From: Mycoplasmopsis agassizii
GTDB taxonomy: Bacteria > Bacillota_I > Bacilli_A > Mycoplasmatales > Metamycoplasmataceae
Assembly: GCF_002276225.1 (NCBI RefSeq)
Contig: NZ_NQNY01000004.1
Coordinates: 1-64,000, forward strand
Direction of reading: 5' to 3'
Length of the DNA: 64,000 nucleotides
The notes beneath the pieces are model-generated. The model made no database searches. It had not been told where the DNA came from and saw only the letters and a program-made list of their open reading frames with translations. This document shows, in pieces, positions 12,632 to 23,040 of this stretch. Numbering within the stretch: position 1 is the stretch's first letter; each line of letters begins with the position of its first letter. Made by a program: the position numbers and the translations under genes.

Positions 12632-12664
12632 ATACTTTCTCACTGATTGAGAAAGTATTTTTAA
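12632..12664 (+). terminator. Terminator of the mannitol operon
   Basis: The perfect 11-bp stem ATACTTTCTCA/TGAGAAAGTAT with a 5-base loop is followed by TTTTT. Confidence 0.9.
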
Positions 12665-12767
12665 ACAAATTTTTGTACATTTAAAAATACAAAAATTTTT
12701 AAAATTAAATGAGTATTTTTTTGCATCGTGATATTATTAATTTAATCATTTTTTAAGGAGGTTTTGT

Positions 12768-12851
12768 ATGTTAAAGGATAATCTGTTTTTAGAGCAAAAT
12801 AGCTTCTATTGATTTTTCTTTACATATATCCTCCCTTCATCAAATCAATAA
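12768..12851 (+). CDS. Possible leader peptide, 27 aa, rich in aromatic residues
   Basis: A short frame with one of the best ribosome binding sites in the window (AAGGAGG at 12755-12761, seven bases before the ATG). Its product has a run FYWFFFTY (residues 13-20), in which seven of eight residues are aromatic; the Trp codon is TGA. The GGAGG of its own binding site can pair with CCTCC at 12830-12834 inside the frame. A terminator-like hairpin (12891-12910) follows before the next gene at 12932. This is the layout of an attenuator leader. Phe/Tyr codons are common in such AT-rich DNA, so chance remains possible. Confidence 0.4.
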
Positions 12852-12879
12852 TTATTAATTACAAAATATATAAAACTTA

Positions 12880-12918
12880 AACTCGGATTTAACTTTAAAT
12901 AGTTAAAGTTTTTGAGTT
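12880..12918 (+). promoter_or_regulatory. Terminator-like hairpin before the 12932 gene
   Basis: The perfect 8-bp stem AACTTTAA/TTAAAGTT with loop ATAG (12891-12910) is followed by TTT and enclosed by a second pairing AACTC/GAGTT (12880-12884 with 12914-12918). It lies between the short leader frame and the TTG start at 12932, so it could attenuate transcription or mask the downstream binding site. Confidence 0.4.
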
Positions 12919-12931
12919 GATTGGATGAAGA

Positions 12932-14536
12932 TTGAAAAAACCATTTAATAAAAGAATTTTTAATGCAATTCTTGGAGTTTCAGTAGGTGCACTAACTGTT
13001 GCAGGAATTGCTGCCGCATTTGCTTATAAAGACACAAACCCCCTAAAAAAGGTGTTTTTCAACTTTTCACAGTATGCTTCTGATTCAAATTTAGAGAAAA
13101 TGCAAAAGCATTTCAACTATAGAACATATAGCGATGTTGAAGAATTTAAAGACCAACTTTTAGCATCAAAAATTGCTTCAGGAATTACTAGTTTATACAC
13201 TGCTGCTTCTTTTATAAAAGAAGGCTTAATTCAGCCAATTGATTATGATGCTTTTTTTAATTTAGAAACACCAAGAGGTGCAAATTTTTATGATGATGAT
13301 TGAGCGCAAAAAACTTTTACACCTGTAGTTTATCAGCAATTAAAGTCATATGATAAATATTTAAATAGTAATGAAAAATTAAAAAACAAATATCCTAATC
13401 AGCCACTACATTTTTGAAACTTTTTTGTGCCATATTATGCACAAGAAAAAATCTTTGCATATGACTGAAATGATCTAGATAAATCTAAATTAACTGATAA
13501 AGAAAAAGAAAATCTTGAGATCGATTTTGACACAAGATTAGCAGAAAAAAATCAAGACAATTCATTAGGTAATGTTATGCAAATTACTAACTCATTATTT
13601 AGTAATAATCAAATGATTGTTGTACACGATGAAATGAGAGATAACTATGCAATTGGTTCATCAAAATTTGTAAATCAAGAAGTCGAAAATTTTGACCCTG
13701 TTCTTAGTTTAAAAGATGACAAGTATCAAAAATATTTAGATCAATTTAGCACTGATATTTCAAACGCGACAAATAATTCAACCTTTGCAGATGTTGCGAA
13801 ATTACAGATGTTACCTGATAGTGACATTGTTTTAAATAGCCTAATTAATCCCGATTTAAATGTCGGCGCATCAGTTATGTATAATGGTGATGCAATCGAT
13901 GCTTTTTTTGCAAAAGATAATTTTCAAAAATATAAAGATGAAGAAAATAATATTGATATAACTCCTGTCAGAATTAAAAAATTAAAAACAGAAATTGTTT
14001 TAATCGACGGTTTAATTTTACCTTCATACTTAACTGAAAATGAAAAGAGAGATGTCTTAAAAACAACTCATGATGGTTTATATGATGGTTGATTTGTTGA
14101 AGATTATCAAACAATTCCTGATGAATTATATGGAACATATCAAAATAAAAATTCTAGTGAAACTTCACAAATGTATGATGATGAAAATAGTACATTTACT
14201 AAAGAAGGATTTAAAAATTACGACTTTGTAAATTTTAATCCTGTTACAAATTTAGCAAATAATTTAATTCTATATGGTTCTCCAGAAATACCTGAAGCCA
14301 CAGAAGAAGGAATTGATTATTCATCAAATTATATGGCTTCATATTTAGAAGATTATTATCCTAACGGTGAAACTGCAAGTGAAGAAGAGCAAGCAATTTT
14401 TGCAAAATATTTAAACATTGCTTCTAATATAGGTAACATCGCTTACGCAACAAAAGTACCAACTTTCATTAATCCAATCAGCGATGTTTTAAGTGCTGCA
14501 GTAAAAATTTATTATGAAAATAAATTTAAAAACTAA
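12932..14536 (+). CDS. Signal-anchored surface protein, possibly a solute-binding protein, 534 aa
   Basis: It starts with TTG; the nearby ATG at 12925 is in another frame. A Lys-rich N-terminus and a hydrophobic segment (about residues 10-31) give a signal anchor with no lipobox Cys. The rest is hydrophilic, acidic and rich in Tyr/Asp, with several TGA Trp codons. The segments MIVVHDEMRDNYAIG (about residues 221-235) and VGASVMYNGDAIDAF (about 311-325), followed by a LIDGLILP stretch, resemble the order seen in PotD-type polyamine-binding proteins. This is a visual match only. No transporter genes are adjacent; the ABC genes at 47.7-50.7 kb are of a different type. Confidence 0.5.
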
Positions 14537-14695
14537 GTTTTTTTAAATTAATTTCATTGCTAATTTAAAGATTGATTTTTAAAAAATCAAAGTAAATAAA
14601 AAAGAGCTTTTTTTGTAAAATTAAAGGCTTTTTTTGCATTTGTTCTATAATCACCACGAACAAAAATTAAAACAAAAGAAGGATATCAAAAAGAT

Positions 14696-17407
14696 ATGAA
14701 AAAATCATTTAAAAAATCGTTCCTGATCTTAGCAGGGATAGTTTCTGCAAGCATTCTTACAACAGCAATTGCTTGTTCAGGACAACAAGCATCAACTAAA
14801 GAAAATAATAAAAAAACATTACTTAAAATAGTTGATTCAGTTAAATCAAAAACTTATGAAGCAAAAGCTAAATATAAAAATAAAGCAGAATTAATTTCTG
14901 CTTTGACTGCTTCAAACGTGAAAACTGACAAGGTAACTTTTGACGCTTTGCTTAAGTCATCTATAGCACTTGGAGAAGCAAATCTAAAAGATGTAATAGT
15001 CTCTAGTGCTAATAAAGCATCTGCTGCAACAATCGGAATCGTAACTTTAACACTGACTTATGGCGGAGGTAAAGATCAATCAGAATCACAAGTGGATATA
15101 AGTGTTTCATTTACAACTCCAACTCAAACAGTTCGAAAAACTAAATCAGAATTAGCAAAAGAATGATATAGCCAAAAAGTGGGAACATCTTTAATTGCTT
15201 TATCATCTTTAGCAACTAAAAAAGCATCTGATGTAACTAGTGCAGACTTTGCAAGTTTTTATACAATTCCAACAGAATTAACAGATACAACAGTTGACAT
15301 TAAACTTTTAGATGAGCCTGCTAAAAGTGATTTTAATGGTACTTTAAGCATTAAAGTTACCTTAAAATCAAGTGATGGCAAACTATATAAAACAGATGGA
15401 ACATTAGTTGATGTTAGTGCAACTGATGCAGGTAAAATAGTTAATGTAACAGGCTTAAAAGCATCAGATCCTGATGTTGAAAAGGCTGCAAAATTCTATA
15501 AAGAAAGAGTGAAAGAGCATCAACTAAAAGTTGAAGATAGTGCTTCTTTAGCAGGTTTAAGACCTTCAAAAGTAGATGCAACAACTCATAAAACTGATCT
15601 AGAAAAATTATTTCCACTACTAAAAGGTGATAATTCAATCACAGGCGCAAGTGTTGAAGTAAAGATTTTAGAAGCTAACGATACCCAAGACACTTTAAAA
15701 GTTAAAGTTATTCTTAAATCTAATGATAAATACTTTAGCGAAGCAGGTTCTAAAGAAACTGACATCACTAAAGCTGGTAAAGAAGTAACTATTACAGGAT
15801 TTTTAAATGAAGAAAAATTTGCTTTAGCCGCTTATAAAGCACTTAAAGTAGGTGACGATAGTTCTAAATTATTATTTGAATTTACAGGTACTGAAAATTC
15901 AGATGAGATAACTAAAAAGATGGCTTCACAAGTTTTAGATAGCGATTTTGACTCTCTAAATTCAATCTTAAAAACAAATGGTTACCCTGAAAAAAATAGT
16001 TTAGATAAACTTAATAATCCATTAAAAAATGCAGGTTTTAAATTTGAAATTATTAAACATACAGCTGCAAATAACAACATTAATTGAGATAACACTAAAG
16101 GAAACTTGCAAGTAGAATTACTACTTTCAAGCACAAATAATGGTGTAACTAAGTACTGAAAATATACAGATGTTAATCATGATGAAACTAATATTACAGT
16201 TACTGCTCAAGATTCTAAACAAAATGCAACGGGTCGTGAAGCCGTTGCAACAGGCTTTTTAACTGGAAGAGCTTATTTAACACCGATTTTATCAGGTTTC
16301 TACTATAAAAATTCATTTACTAGTGCTGATGAAGAAAATATTAAAAAATTATCAAATGTCTTTAATCCAGTTGCAACAACACCAGCAACTACTTCTCAAA
16401 CACGTGAACCACTAAAAGAATTAGTTGAATCACTTAATGCTTTAAAAGCAGATGGAACAAAAGATATCGATGCTAATGCTGTTATTGGCTATCATTTAAG
16501 TCCAATAGCAGATGAAAATAAGTGAACTGTTAAATCAGTTTATGATCAAGATAAAGTTGCTTCAGTTGAAGCAAGTTTCAAAATCAAAAGTGATTTAAAC
16601 GAAGTAACTGATGCAGAAATCGGTATTAAATCAACTAATGATTTTGCTCAGTACACACCTTATTTTATGAATGTTAAAGTGCCAAATAATGACACTGATA
16701 TTGTCAGTGCAGGCAGTGACAAAAATGTTCATATAGGAATCGAAAACTTTGATAACTATACAAACTGAAGAAGATTAATACAAAAAGTTGCTGATATATT
16801 TAAAACTAGCGATGAAAAATTAGATGCATTTTCAAATGCACTTGGTCTAAAAATGGTTGAAGCAGCTTTAAAAAATCCTACATTAACTTCAAAAACCACA
16901 ACATTCTATATAAATCCATACCCAATCACTCAATTACCTTCTGAAGTCACCATCAAATCAGGTAATACAAAAGTTAACGGTATTGGATCTAATCAGGAAA
17001 CTCTACTATTGGGTGGCTGAGCAGGTTATACTACAGGACCTGTAAAAGAAAATGGAAAACCATGGACTAATGGTGGTAATGGTGTTTCAAGAAATTATTT
17101 TGAATACGATAATGTCAAATGGTATTTCTATGGACTATTTGAAGCAAAAGATCCTGGTCATGCCACTGCCGCAAATGGAACAACTGCTGTAAGAATCAAG
17201 CGTTCATTATTTGATTCACTTGTAAGACCTGTGGCAAATACTGATCATACAGTTAGTGATACTCATAAATATAAAAATAATACTGCAATTGCAATTAGAT
17301 TTTTATTAGAAGCAATTATCACAAAAGACACTATGGTTAGAAGTACTTCACCTGCACAACCTTCAGGTAGTACAGGTTCAGGAACTGTATCATCTACACC
17401 CTTATAG
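14696..17407 (+). CDS. Large surface lipoprotein, 903 aa
   Basis: Mycoplasma surface lipoprotein. The N-terminus has basic residues, a hydrophobic signal and the lipobox TAIAC with the lipid-bearing Cys at residue 27. Two or three related units of about 100 residues follow, each ending in a strand like GKIVNVTGLK or GKEVTITGFL, as in the repeated 'lipoprotein-associated' domains of mycoplasmas. The C-terminal half (from about 460) is different, and the end is Ser/Thr/Gly/Pro-rich. The AGAAGGAT site supports the ATG. Similar domain ends occur in the minus-strand lipoproteins at 60-64 kb. Its function is probably adhesion or immune exposure; this is inference. Confidence 0.85.
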
Positions 17408-17447
17408 GCGAATCAAACAACCTGAAACTAAAGATTTCTACTAGATA

Positions 17448-17490
17448 TTTTAAAAACCACAGCAGTTATATGTTGTGGTTTTTAAAATTT
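17448..17490 (+). terminator. Terminator of the 903-aa lipoprotein gene
   Basis: The stem TTTTAAAAACCACA/TGTGGTTTTTAAAA is perfect over 14 bp, with a loop of about 12 bases. It starts about 40 bases after the stop codon. Confidence 0.85.
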
Positions 17491-17623
17491 AATTCATTAT
17501 TTTGTTCTAATAATTAGTCTAAATATGTATAAATGCTTAGTAAAATTACCTTCTAAAGTTGTGTTTTTAATTGAATTTTGTCGAAAATCTATTTGAATAA
17601 AACCCTCCTTTAGATAGCAGAAC

Positions 17624-17657
17624 AAAAGCCTTTTGAAGATTTCAAAGGGGCTTTTTT
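17624..17657 (+). terminator. Second intrinsic terminator, no gene upstream
   Basis: AAAAGCC pairs with GGCTTTT and is extended by a bulged TTTGAA/TTCAAA, followed by TTTTTT. The 130 bases between the previous terminator and this one have no reading frame but contain CCTCCTTT (17604-17611), identical to the anti-Shine-Dalgarno sequence. They may be an untranslated small transcript or a decayed gene. Confidence 0.6.
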
Positions 17658-17692
17658 AATGTCTTAGAATGGTTTTATGGTATAATTTTTAA

Positions 17693-17823
17693 GCCTAAAT
17701 AGTATGTAAATATTTAGGCGAATGATATAAATTTTGTACATAATAATCATTTTTTTGATTTATGACATATTATGTCGTCCTTTTTTTATTGTAAATCAGG
17801 CTTATAAATAGCCTGATTTTTAA
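17693..17823 (+). ncRNA. Candidate structured small RNA, about 130 nt
   Basis: An extended -10 (TGG TATAAT, 17678-17686) predicts a start at about 17693, exactly where a perfect 9-bp hairpin begins (GCCTAAATA/TATTTAGGC, 17693-17719). Then come AATGAT/ATCATT with a T-run, a short palindrome (GACATA T TATGTC, 17764-17776), and a terminator with the perfect stem AAATCAGGC/GCCTGATTT (17793-17819). No reading frame of note is present. I do not recognise a known RNA family. Confidence 0.45.
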
Positions 17824-18154
17824 TATACTTTTTACAATTAATGTCACTAAAATACATGAATTTTCGCCTTAAAATAGCAAAAGTAGTTTTTTAATCTTGT
17901 TATGAGATATTTTCTAATTCTTTAATTTTCCTGATTAAAATTACCAACCTATATTTATAAGTAATTTTATGATTTAAATGAGATGCAGCAGATGCATAAT
18001 TTTATTAAATTTTAGACCTTCTCATTAGCACAATAATTTCAAAATTAAATGCAGACCACATATTAAAGATGAAAAATCAAACAATATTTTTTAATGTTAT
18101 AACTAACATTTTGTTCATCAGCATTTCCAGAAATCATTTATTCAAAAAAATTAA
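17824..18154. other. Gene-free stretch, nothing identified
   Basis: About 330 AT-rich bases between the candidate small RNA and the terminator before nrnA. I see no reading frame with a start signal and no clear paired structure. Confidence 0.4.
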
Positions 18155-18196
18155 GCAGTTTTCAACCTCAAAAGACTTGAAAACTGCAATTTTTTT
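18155..18196. terminator. Strong terminator upstream of nrnA
   Basis: The perfect 11-bp stem GCAGTTTTCAA/TTGAAAACTGC is followed by AATTTTTTT on the plus strand; a T-run is also present on the minus side. No gene obviously ends here, so it may end an unrecognised transcript or insulate nrnA. Confidence 0.75.
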
Positions 18197-18212
18197 CACC
18201 TTTTAAATTAGT

Positions 18213-18242
18213 TTGACTAAATAGGCTTCTTTGCAATATCAT
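18213..18242 (+). promoter_or_regulatory. nrnA promoter, leaderless type
   Basis: -35 TTGACT (18213-18218), an 18-base spacer, and -10 TATCAT (18237-18242). The ATG at 18249 is six bases after the -10, so transcript and coding start should nearly coincide. Confidence 0.6.
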
Positions 18243-18248
18243 ATAAGC

Positions 18249-19238
18249 ATGAATCAAAACAACTCAACCAGAATTATTGGATCAATTCAAGAAATTGATC
18301 AAGTTATTAAAAACTATGAAGAAATTGCAATTTTTCATCACATTCGCCCTGATGGCGATTGCCTAGGGTCTCAAGCAGGACTCGCTGAATTATTAAAACT
18401 GAATTATCGGAATAAAAAAATTTACATTATAGGTAATGCTTATGATGCATATCCTTGAATGGAATGAAAATTTAATGATATTAGTGAAATTAAAGATCCT
18501 AAAAAAGCATTAGCAATTACTGTCGATGTTTCTCAAAAAGAAAGAATCGAACTAGGTGAATATTTCACAAGTGATTATTTTCACGCAATTGCTAGAATTG
18601 ATCATCATGAAGTAAATCATGATGAAAAATTCATTGCTTCTTATATTGATCCTGATGCTGCTGCTGCAGGGGAACAGATTACTTTAATTGCAAAAACATT
18701 AAATTGAAAAATTAATTCTAAAGCTGCTAAATATTTATATTTATCAATTACAACCGATTCAAATCGTTTTGCTTATTCGGGCAATAGATTTGAAACTTTG
18801 GAACTAGGTGCTTGACTGCTTAGACAAGATTTTAATGTCAAAGAACTTTATGACAATTTAGCTAAGAAAACTTTAAAAAGTTCAAGACTTTCAGGTCACA
18901 TTTTAGAAAACGCTATTACTTTAGACAAAATTATTTATTTTGAACTTAATCAAGAAACCTTAAAAAAATATGACATAACTTCTGATATTGCAATTCGTTT
19001 TACAAACACAGTTGCTAATATCGATGATTATGAAGTTTGATTTTCACTTGTTCAAAACGAAGATTTAAAAACATGAAAATTAGAAATGCGTTCCAAAAAT
19101 GTTGCAACTCATGAAATTGCTAAACGTTTTAAAGGTGGAGGACATAAAAACGCTTCAGGTGCAACTCTAGATGACATCGAAAATCAAAAACCTGAATTAA
19201 TTAAACTACTTCAAGAAGAAATAAAAAAACAAGGATAA
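18249..19238 (+). CDS. nrnA: DHH phosphoesterase, oligoribonuclease/pAp phosphatase NrnA type, 329 aa
   Basis: Degrades very short RNA oligonucleotides and/or dephosphorylates 3'-phosphoadenosine 5'-phosphate in the cytosol, using two metal ions. Seen: motif I HHIRPDGDCLGS (from residue 30), the DHH signature at 118-120, and the C-terminal DHHA1 motif GGGHKNASG (near 295-303). The length is typical for the MgpA/NrnA group found in all mycoplasmas. The ATG at 18249 is preferred to an in-frame TTG at 18231 because the latter would lie within the promoter. There is no ribosome binding site, consistent with leaderless translation. Confidence 0.88.
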
Positions 19239-19250
19239 CCCTTGTTTTTC
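19225..19250. terminator. Convergent terminator between nrnA and rpsD
   Basis: The stem AAAAACAAGG/CCTTGTTTTT (19225-19234 with 19240-19249) overlaps the nrnA stop codon and lies just before the end of the minus-strand rpsD gene. It has A/T tracts on both sides. Confidence 0.7.
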
Positions 19251-19253
19251 TTT

Positions 19254-19853
19254 TTATTTTGAGTAGTACTCAACGATTAATGAATCATTGATTTCTTTTA
19301 AGAACTCTTTACGGTCTGGAAGTCTTGTAAAAGTTGAACTATTACCTTTTGTTTCCATTCAAGCTGCTGCACTTCTAACTTCTAGTGAACGTTTAACTTG
19401 TTCAGACTTGAATAATCCATCTTTAACGCTAATTGTTGAACCAACTTCAACAATTACTGAAGGAATATCAACTTTTTTGCCGTTTAATAAGATGTGACCG
19501 TGGTTTACAAATTGTCTTGCTTGTCTTCTTGTTTCAGCAAAACCTGCACGATAAACTAAATTATCTAAACGTTGCTCTAGGTATTGTAAAAAGTTTGTAC
19601 CTGTAACACCTTTACGTTTTGAAGCTTTTTCAAAGCTTCTTGCGAATTGTTTTTCATTAATTCCATATAAGAAACGAACTTTTTGTTTTTCATATAAGTG
19701 TTTCCCATAATCTGATAGTTTTACACGTTTGTTTCCGTGTTGCCCTGGAGCATATTGGCGTTTTTTACCTTTAGAAAATTCTTTACCAGTTTCTAAGATA
19801 GAAAAACCATAACGACGTGCTCGTTTAAAAACTGAGCCTCTAATTCTTGACAT
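19254..19853 (-). CDS. rpsD: 30S ribosomal protein S4, 199 aa
   Basis: Primary 16S rRNA-binding protein that starts assembly of the 30S 5' domain. Seen: the N-terminal [13 protein letters not shown] and QYAPGQHG, and the central S4 RNA-binding fold [12 protein letters not shown] followed by [20 protein letters not shown]. The N-terminal Cys zinc motif is absent. The C-terminal Trp is encoded by TGA. The gene has its own promoter and a leader of about 150 bases. The order rpsD-ezrA-thiI resembles Bacillus. Confidence 0.96.
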
Positions 19854-20021
19854 TTTTACCTCTTTTAAGTGTATGTTTTGATTTCAAAGAAAAATAAGTA
19901 TCTAACTGCTCTTAAAAATTTAATGTTTTCGCTTGTCAGCTTACAAGTTACACGCAAATCAAGAGAATTTTTTAAGGTTGACAGTTAAACCTTACTGCTG
20001 CTTTGTCTTTTTATTTTAGCA
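19854..20021 (-). promoter_or_regulatory. rpsD promoter and structured leader
   Basis: On the minus strand an extended -10 (TGC TAAAAT, 20021-20013) would start transcription near 20006, leaving a leader of about 150 bases. The leader holds two pairings, AAGGTT/AACCTT around 19974-19992 and CTTGT/ACAAG around 19933-19948, followed by GAGGT before the ATG. S4 represses its own mRNA in several bacteria, so an autoregulatory site is plausible. Confidence 0.4.
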
Positions 20022-20115
20022 AAAAAATGCAAAACCTTGACTATTTATTTTTTTAGGTTTTTTAGGCTCAAAATAGTTTTTTTGAATATTTAAGCTGGCT
20101 TTAAAATTATAGACT

Positions 20116-20121
20116 TATAAT
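20116..20121 (+). promoter_or_regulatory. -10 of ezrA, leaderless type
   Basis: TATAAT ends eight bases before the ATG at 20130, and no ribosome binding site fits between them. Confidence 0.5.
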
Positions 20122-20129
20122 AACTAAAT

Positions 20130-21887
20130 ATGCACTGATGACACATTTTAATTATCGTTTCTTGTATTGCCTTTATGCTTGCATTGCTTGCTACAATTTA
20201 TTTTGTTTCAGCGACACTTTACTTCAGGTCAAGACGAAAAAAACAAACTAAAAATACTGACATCATCAAGGATGTCGAGGATAAATATAATACAATGCAA
20301 TACCTTTTAAATTCTGATAAGGAAAACACCGAATTTTTAGAAGTTGGTGAAAACTTAGAAGAAATTTACGATAAATATTATGAGAACTTAAAAGAATATG
20401 AACACTTTTTAGGTAAAACAATTAATAATTTTGACTCAAAATGAGAACTATATAATCCTAAAAAATTGATTAAAAATTATCTCGAAAATCTTTCTTTTAA
20501 CAGCAAGATTTTGTCATCAAGAATTGAATGACAAAAAATCGTTGATACGATTAACGATCGTAAAGAAAGCTTTGATAAAATGAACTTAATTGTTGATAAT
20601 AACTTGACAGCCTTTGAAAGATTTTTAAATGAAAATCAGTTTCGTTTAGTTTATACAAAAGATTTTTTATCAGAGACACATGAGAGCCTTGTTGAAGAAC
20701 ATAAAAGAATTGTTAACGCAGGTGTTAACCAAAAAGATTCATCTAAAAAATTAAATAAATTAAATGATGAAACCAAAAAATGAGACAGGCTCTTAAAGAA
20801 AATTTTATTCTATGAATACTTTGCTAGCGATGCTGAATTAGGTAAGTGTCGTATCTTTTTAAGTGACTTAGAAAATAAATTATTGTTTGCTCAAAAGCAA
20901 AATATTCCTAAGTTTAAATTGGATAATGCTATCAATGATATCAATGAACTTTTTACTGAAATTAAAGAGAATTTAGATGATTCAAATTTTGATGAAATTG
21001 ATGAAAAAATAAATCAAATTTTAAATATTTATGATCGTGCTTTAGACTTTTTTAATCGCTCATCTCAGCAACTTATTTTTATTCATGGTTACGCAGAACA
21101 GATAGTTGAAAAATATAAGGAACTTACAAATTTTTCAAAAACATTAGAAAAGAAAATTAATCTTTTAGTAAATGATCTTGCTTATGAAGATGAAAATTAT
21201 TCTCTTGAAATTAAGGCCATTGCTGATGATATGAAAAAGGTAAAAGAGATAATTGAAAATATTAAATTGATGAAGGCAATTGAAGAATTAAATAAAAATT
21301 TAATTTCTTCAAGTGATGAAGACATTGAACAAAGTGAAACACCTGCAATCAGTTTATTAATGAATAATTTTTTTCAATTACAAGAAGCAATTAAATCAAT
21401 TCATTCAATTTCTAAAAGAGCAAATGCATTAAATTATAATGTCAATTTTGCTATTTATAATCGTAGTAATATTTTTAGTAGATTTAAACATTATTATGAA
21501 ATATTCGATTGAATCGTTGCATTAGCAAATAAAATTAATTTCAAAGTTAGTGAAGATGTTCAAAAAAATATTTTAAAAATAAGTACATGAACTGCCAAAA
21601 TTATTCAAGAATATGAAATGAATAATAATAAGATAAATAACTCAATTTATGTTGATATAGAAAACTATTTAAAATCAACTACAAAGTTTTTTCAACAATT
21701 TTGAAAACAGATAGAATCTTACAACATGTATAATGTTTTGAACTATAATTTTGCTTCATACAGACTTAAAATAAAAGAATTAGATTTAGCATATTTAGAA
21801 GTAAAAGAAGCTGTCAAAAAAAATAATTATGTGATGGCTTGTTTACTTTTATTAACTGCTTTAAAGAAAATTAGAAAGGTAAATTAA
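20130..21887 (+). CDS. ezrA: Septation ring regulator EzrA-like membrane coiled-coil protein, 585 aa
   Basis: EzrA is a membrane-anchored modulator of FtsZ ring assembly. Seen: a single N-terminal membrane segment (about residues 4-24) with a short outside end, then a basic patch (RSRRKK) and more than 500 residues of acidic/Lys-rich helical coiled coil. This is the topology and length of EzrA (about 560 aa). It lies between rpsD and thiI as in Bacillus, although iscS/nifZ is missing. Residue-level similarity is low and the call rests on architecture plus gene order. The start has two TGA Trp codons next to the ATG and a -10 box eight bases upstream. Confidence 0.65.
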
Positions 21888-23023
21888 TGTATAACAAAAT
21901 CTTAATTAGATACGGTGAACTAGTTTTAAAAGGTGACAATAGAAAATTATTTACAAGACAATTAAAAGATAATATTGAAGCAATTTTAAAAACTGAAGTT
22001 GATGCACAATACGATAGAATGTTTATTAATTATGATGGAAGTTATTTAGAAAAATTAATTCATATTCCAGGAATTAGTACAATTTCGCCAGTTTTAAAAG
22101 TGGAAAAAAATCTAGATGAAGTTAAAGAAATTTTAGAAAAAATAATTGACCCATCTTATAAAACTTTTAAAGTAAGTGCAAGAAGAAATGACAAAACTTT
22201 TGAATTTAGTAGTGATGAAATTAATCGTAATTTAGGAAGTTATATAATTCAAAATTTTAATTTAAAAGTGGATTTACATAATCCTGTTTTAAACTTAATT
22301 ATTGAAGTTAGAAAAGATGGAATTTATATTATTGATAAAATAATTAATGGCTTATCAGGACTACCTGTTTCAGTTTCTGGAAAAGTTATTCATCTTTTAT
22401 CAGGTGGTTTTGATTCTCCTGTTGCAGCAATTGATTTAATGAAGAGAGGAGTTAAGGTTATTTTTTTAGCATTCATAACTCCACCTCATACTGATGAAAA
22501 TACAGTTGCAAAATTAAGAGATTTAATGAAGGTTTTTACTAAGTACCAAGGGCGTAGTAAAATCTATATTACTGAATATACAGACTTAATGAATTACATA
22601 GGTTTAACTAGTGATCAAAGTTATAAAATTACTTTAATGAGAAGATCATTTATGCGCTTAGCAAACAAGTTAGCAAGAAATGAAAAAGCATTAGCAATTT
22701 CAACTGGGGAAAATTTAGCACAGGTTGCTTCACAAACTTTAGAGTCTTTAAACACAATTGCTAGTGAAAGTAATTTAGAAATTATTAGACCATTAATAAC
22801 TGAAAATAAAAACGATATTATTAACCGCTCTAAAAAATATCTAACTCATGATATATCTATAAAACAGTGCAGTGAATCTTGTGAATTATTTGCTCCAAAG
22901 CAGCCAGTTATTAGACCCAATATTACAAGAGCAAAACAACTTGAAGATGAACTAAATGAAATAAATGAGTTTGAAAAAAAAGTTATTTCTTCATTTAAGG
23001 CAGAGTTTTTTGAAGTAGAATAA
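21887..23023 (+). CDS. thiI: tRNA 4-thiouridine synthetase ThiI, 378 aa
   Basis: Adenylates and thiolates U8 of tRNA in the cytosol. Seen: an N-terminal ferredoxin-like/THUMP region (about residues 1-165) and the PP-loop motif LSGGFDSPVAA (171-181). The C-terminal rhodanese domain of enterobacterial ThiI is absent, as in Gram-positives. The sulfur donor would normally be an IscS/NifS desulfurase, which is not adjacent here. The ATG overlaps the ezrA stop by one base (TAATG), so the genes are coupled. There is no Trp in the whole protein. Confidence 0.92.
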   Translation: MYNKILIRYGELVLKGDNRKLFTRQLKDNIEAILKTEVDAQYDRMFINYDGSYLEKLIHIPGISTISPVLKVEKNLDEVKEILEKIIDPSYKTFKVSARRNDKTFEFSSDEINRNLGSYIIQNFNLKVDLHNPVLNLIIEVRKDGIYIIDKIINGLSGLPVSVSGKVIHLLSGGFDSPVAAIDLMKRGVKVIFLAFITPPHTDENTVAKLRDLMKVFTKYQGRSKIYITEYTDLMNYIGLTSDQSYKITLMRRSFMRLANKLARNEKALAISTGENLAQVASQTLESLNTIASESNLEIIRPLITENKNDIINRSKKYLTHDISIKQCSESCELFAPKQPVIRPNITRAKQLEDELNEINEFEKKVISSFKAEFFEVE

Positions 23024-23040
23024 ATATAAAAGAAAGCAAA

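Noticed and set aside
18231-18248. Upstream TTG start for nrnA
   Set aside because: It would lie inside the -10 region of a good promoter (TTGACT, 18 bases, TATCAT). The ATG at 18249 fits family length.
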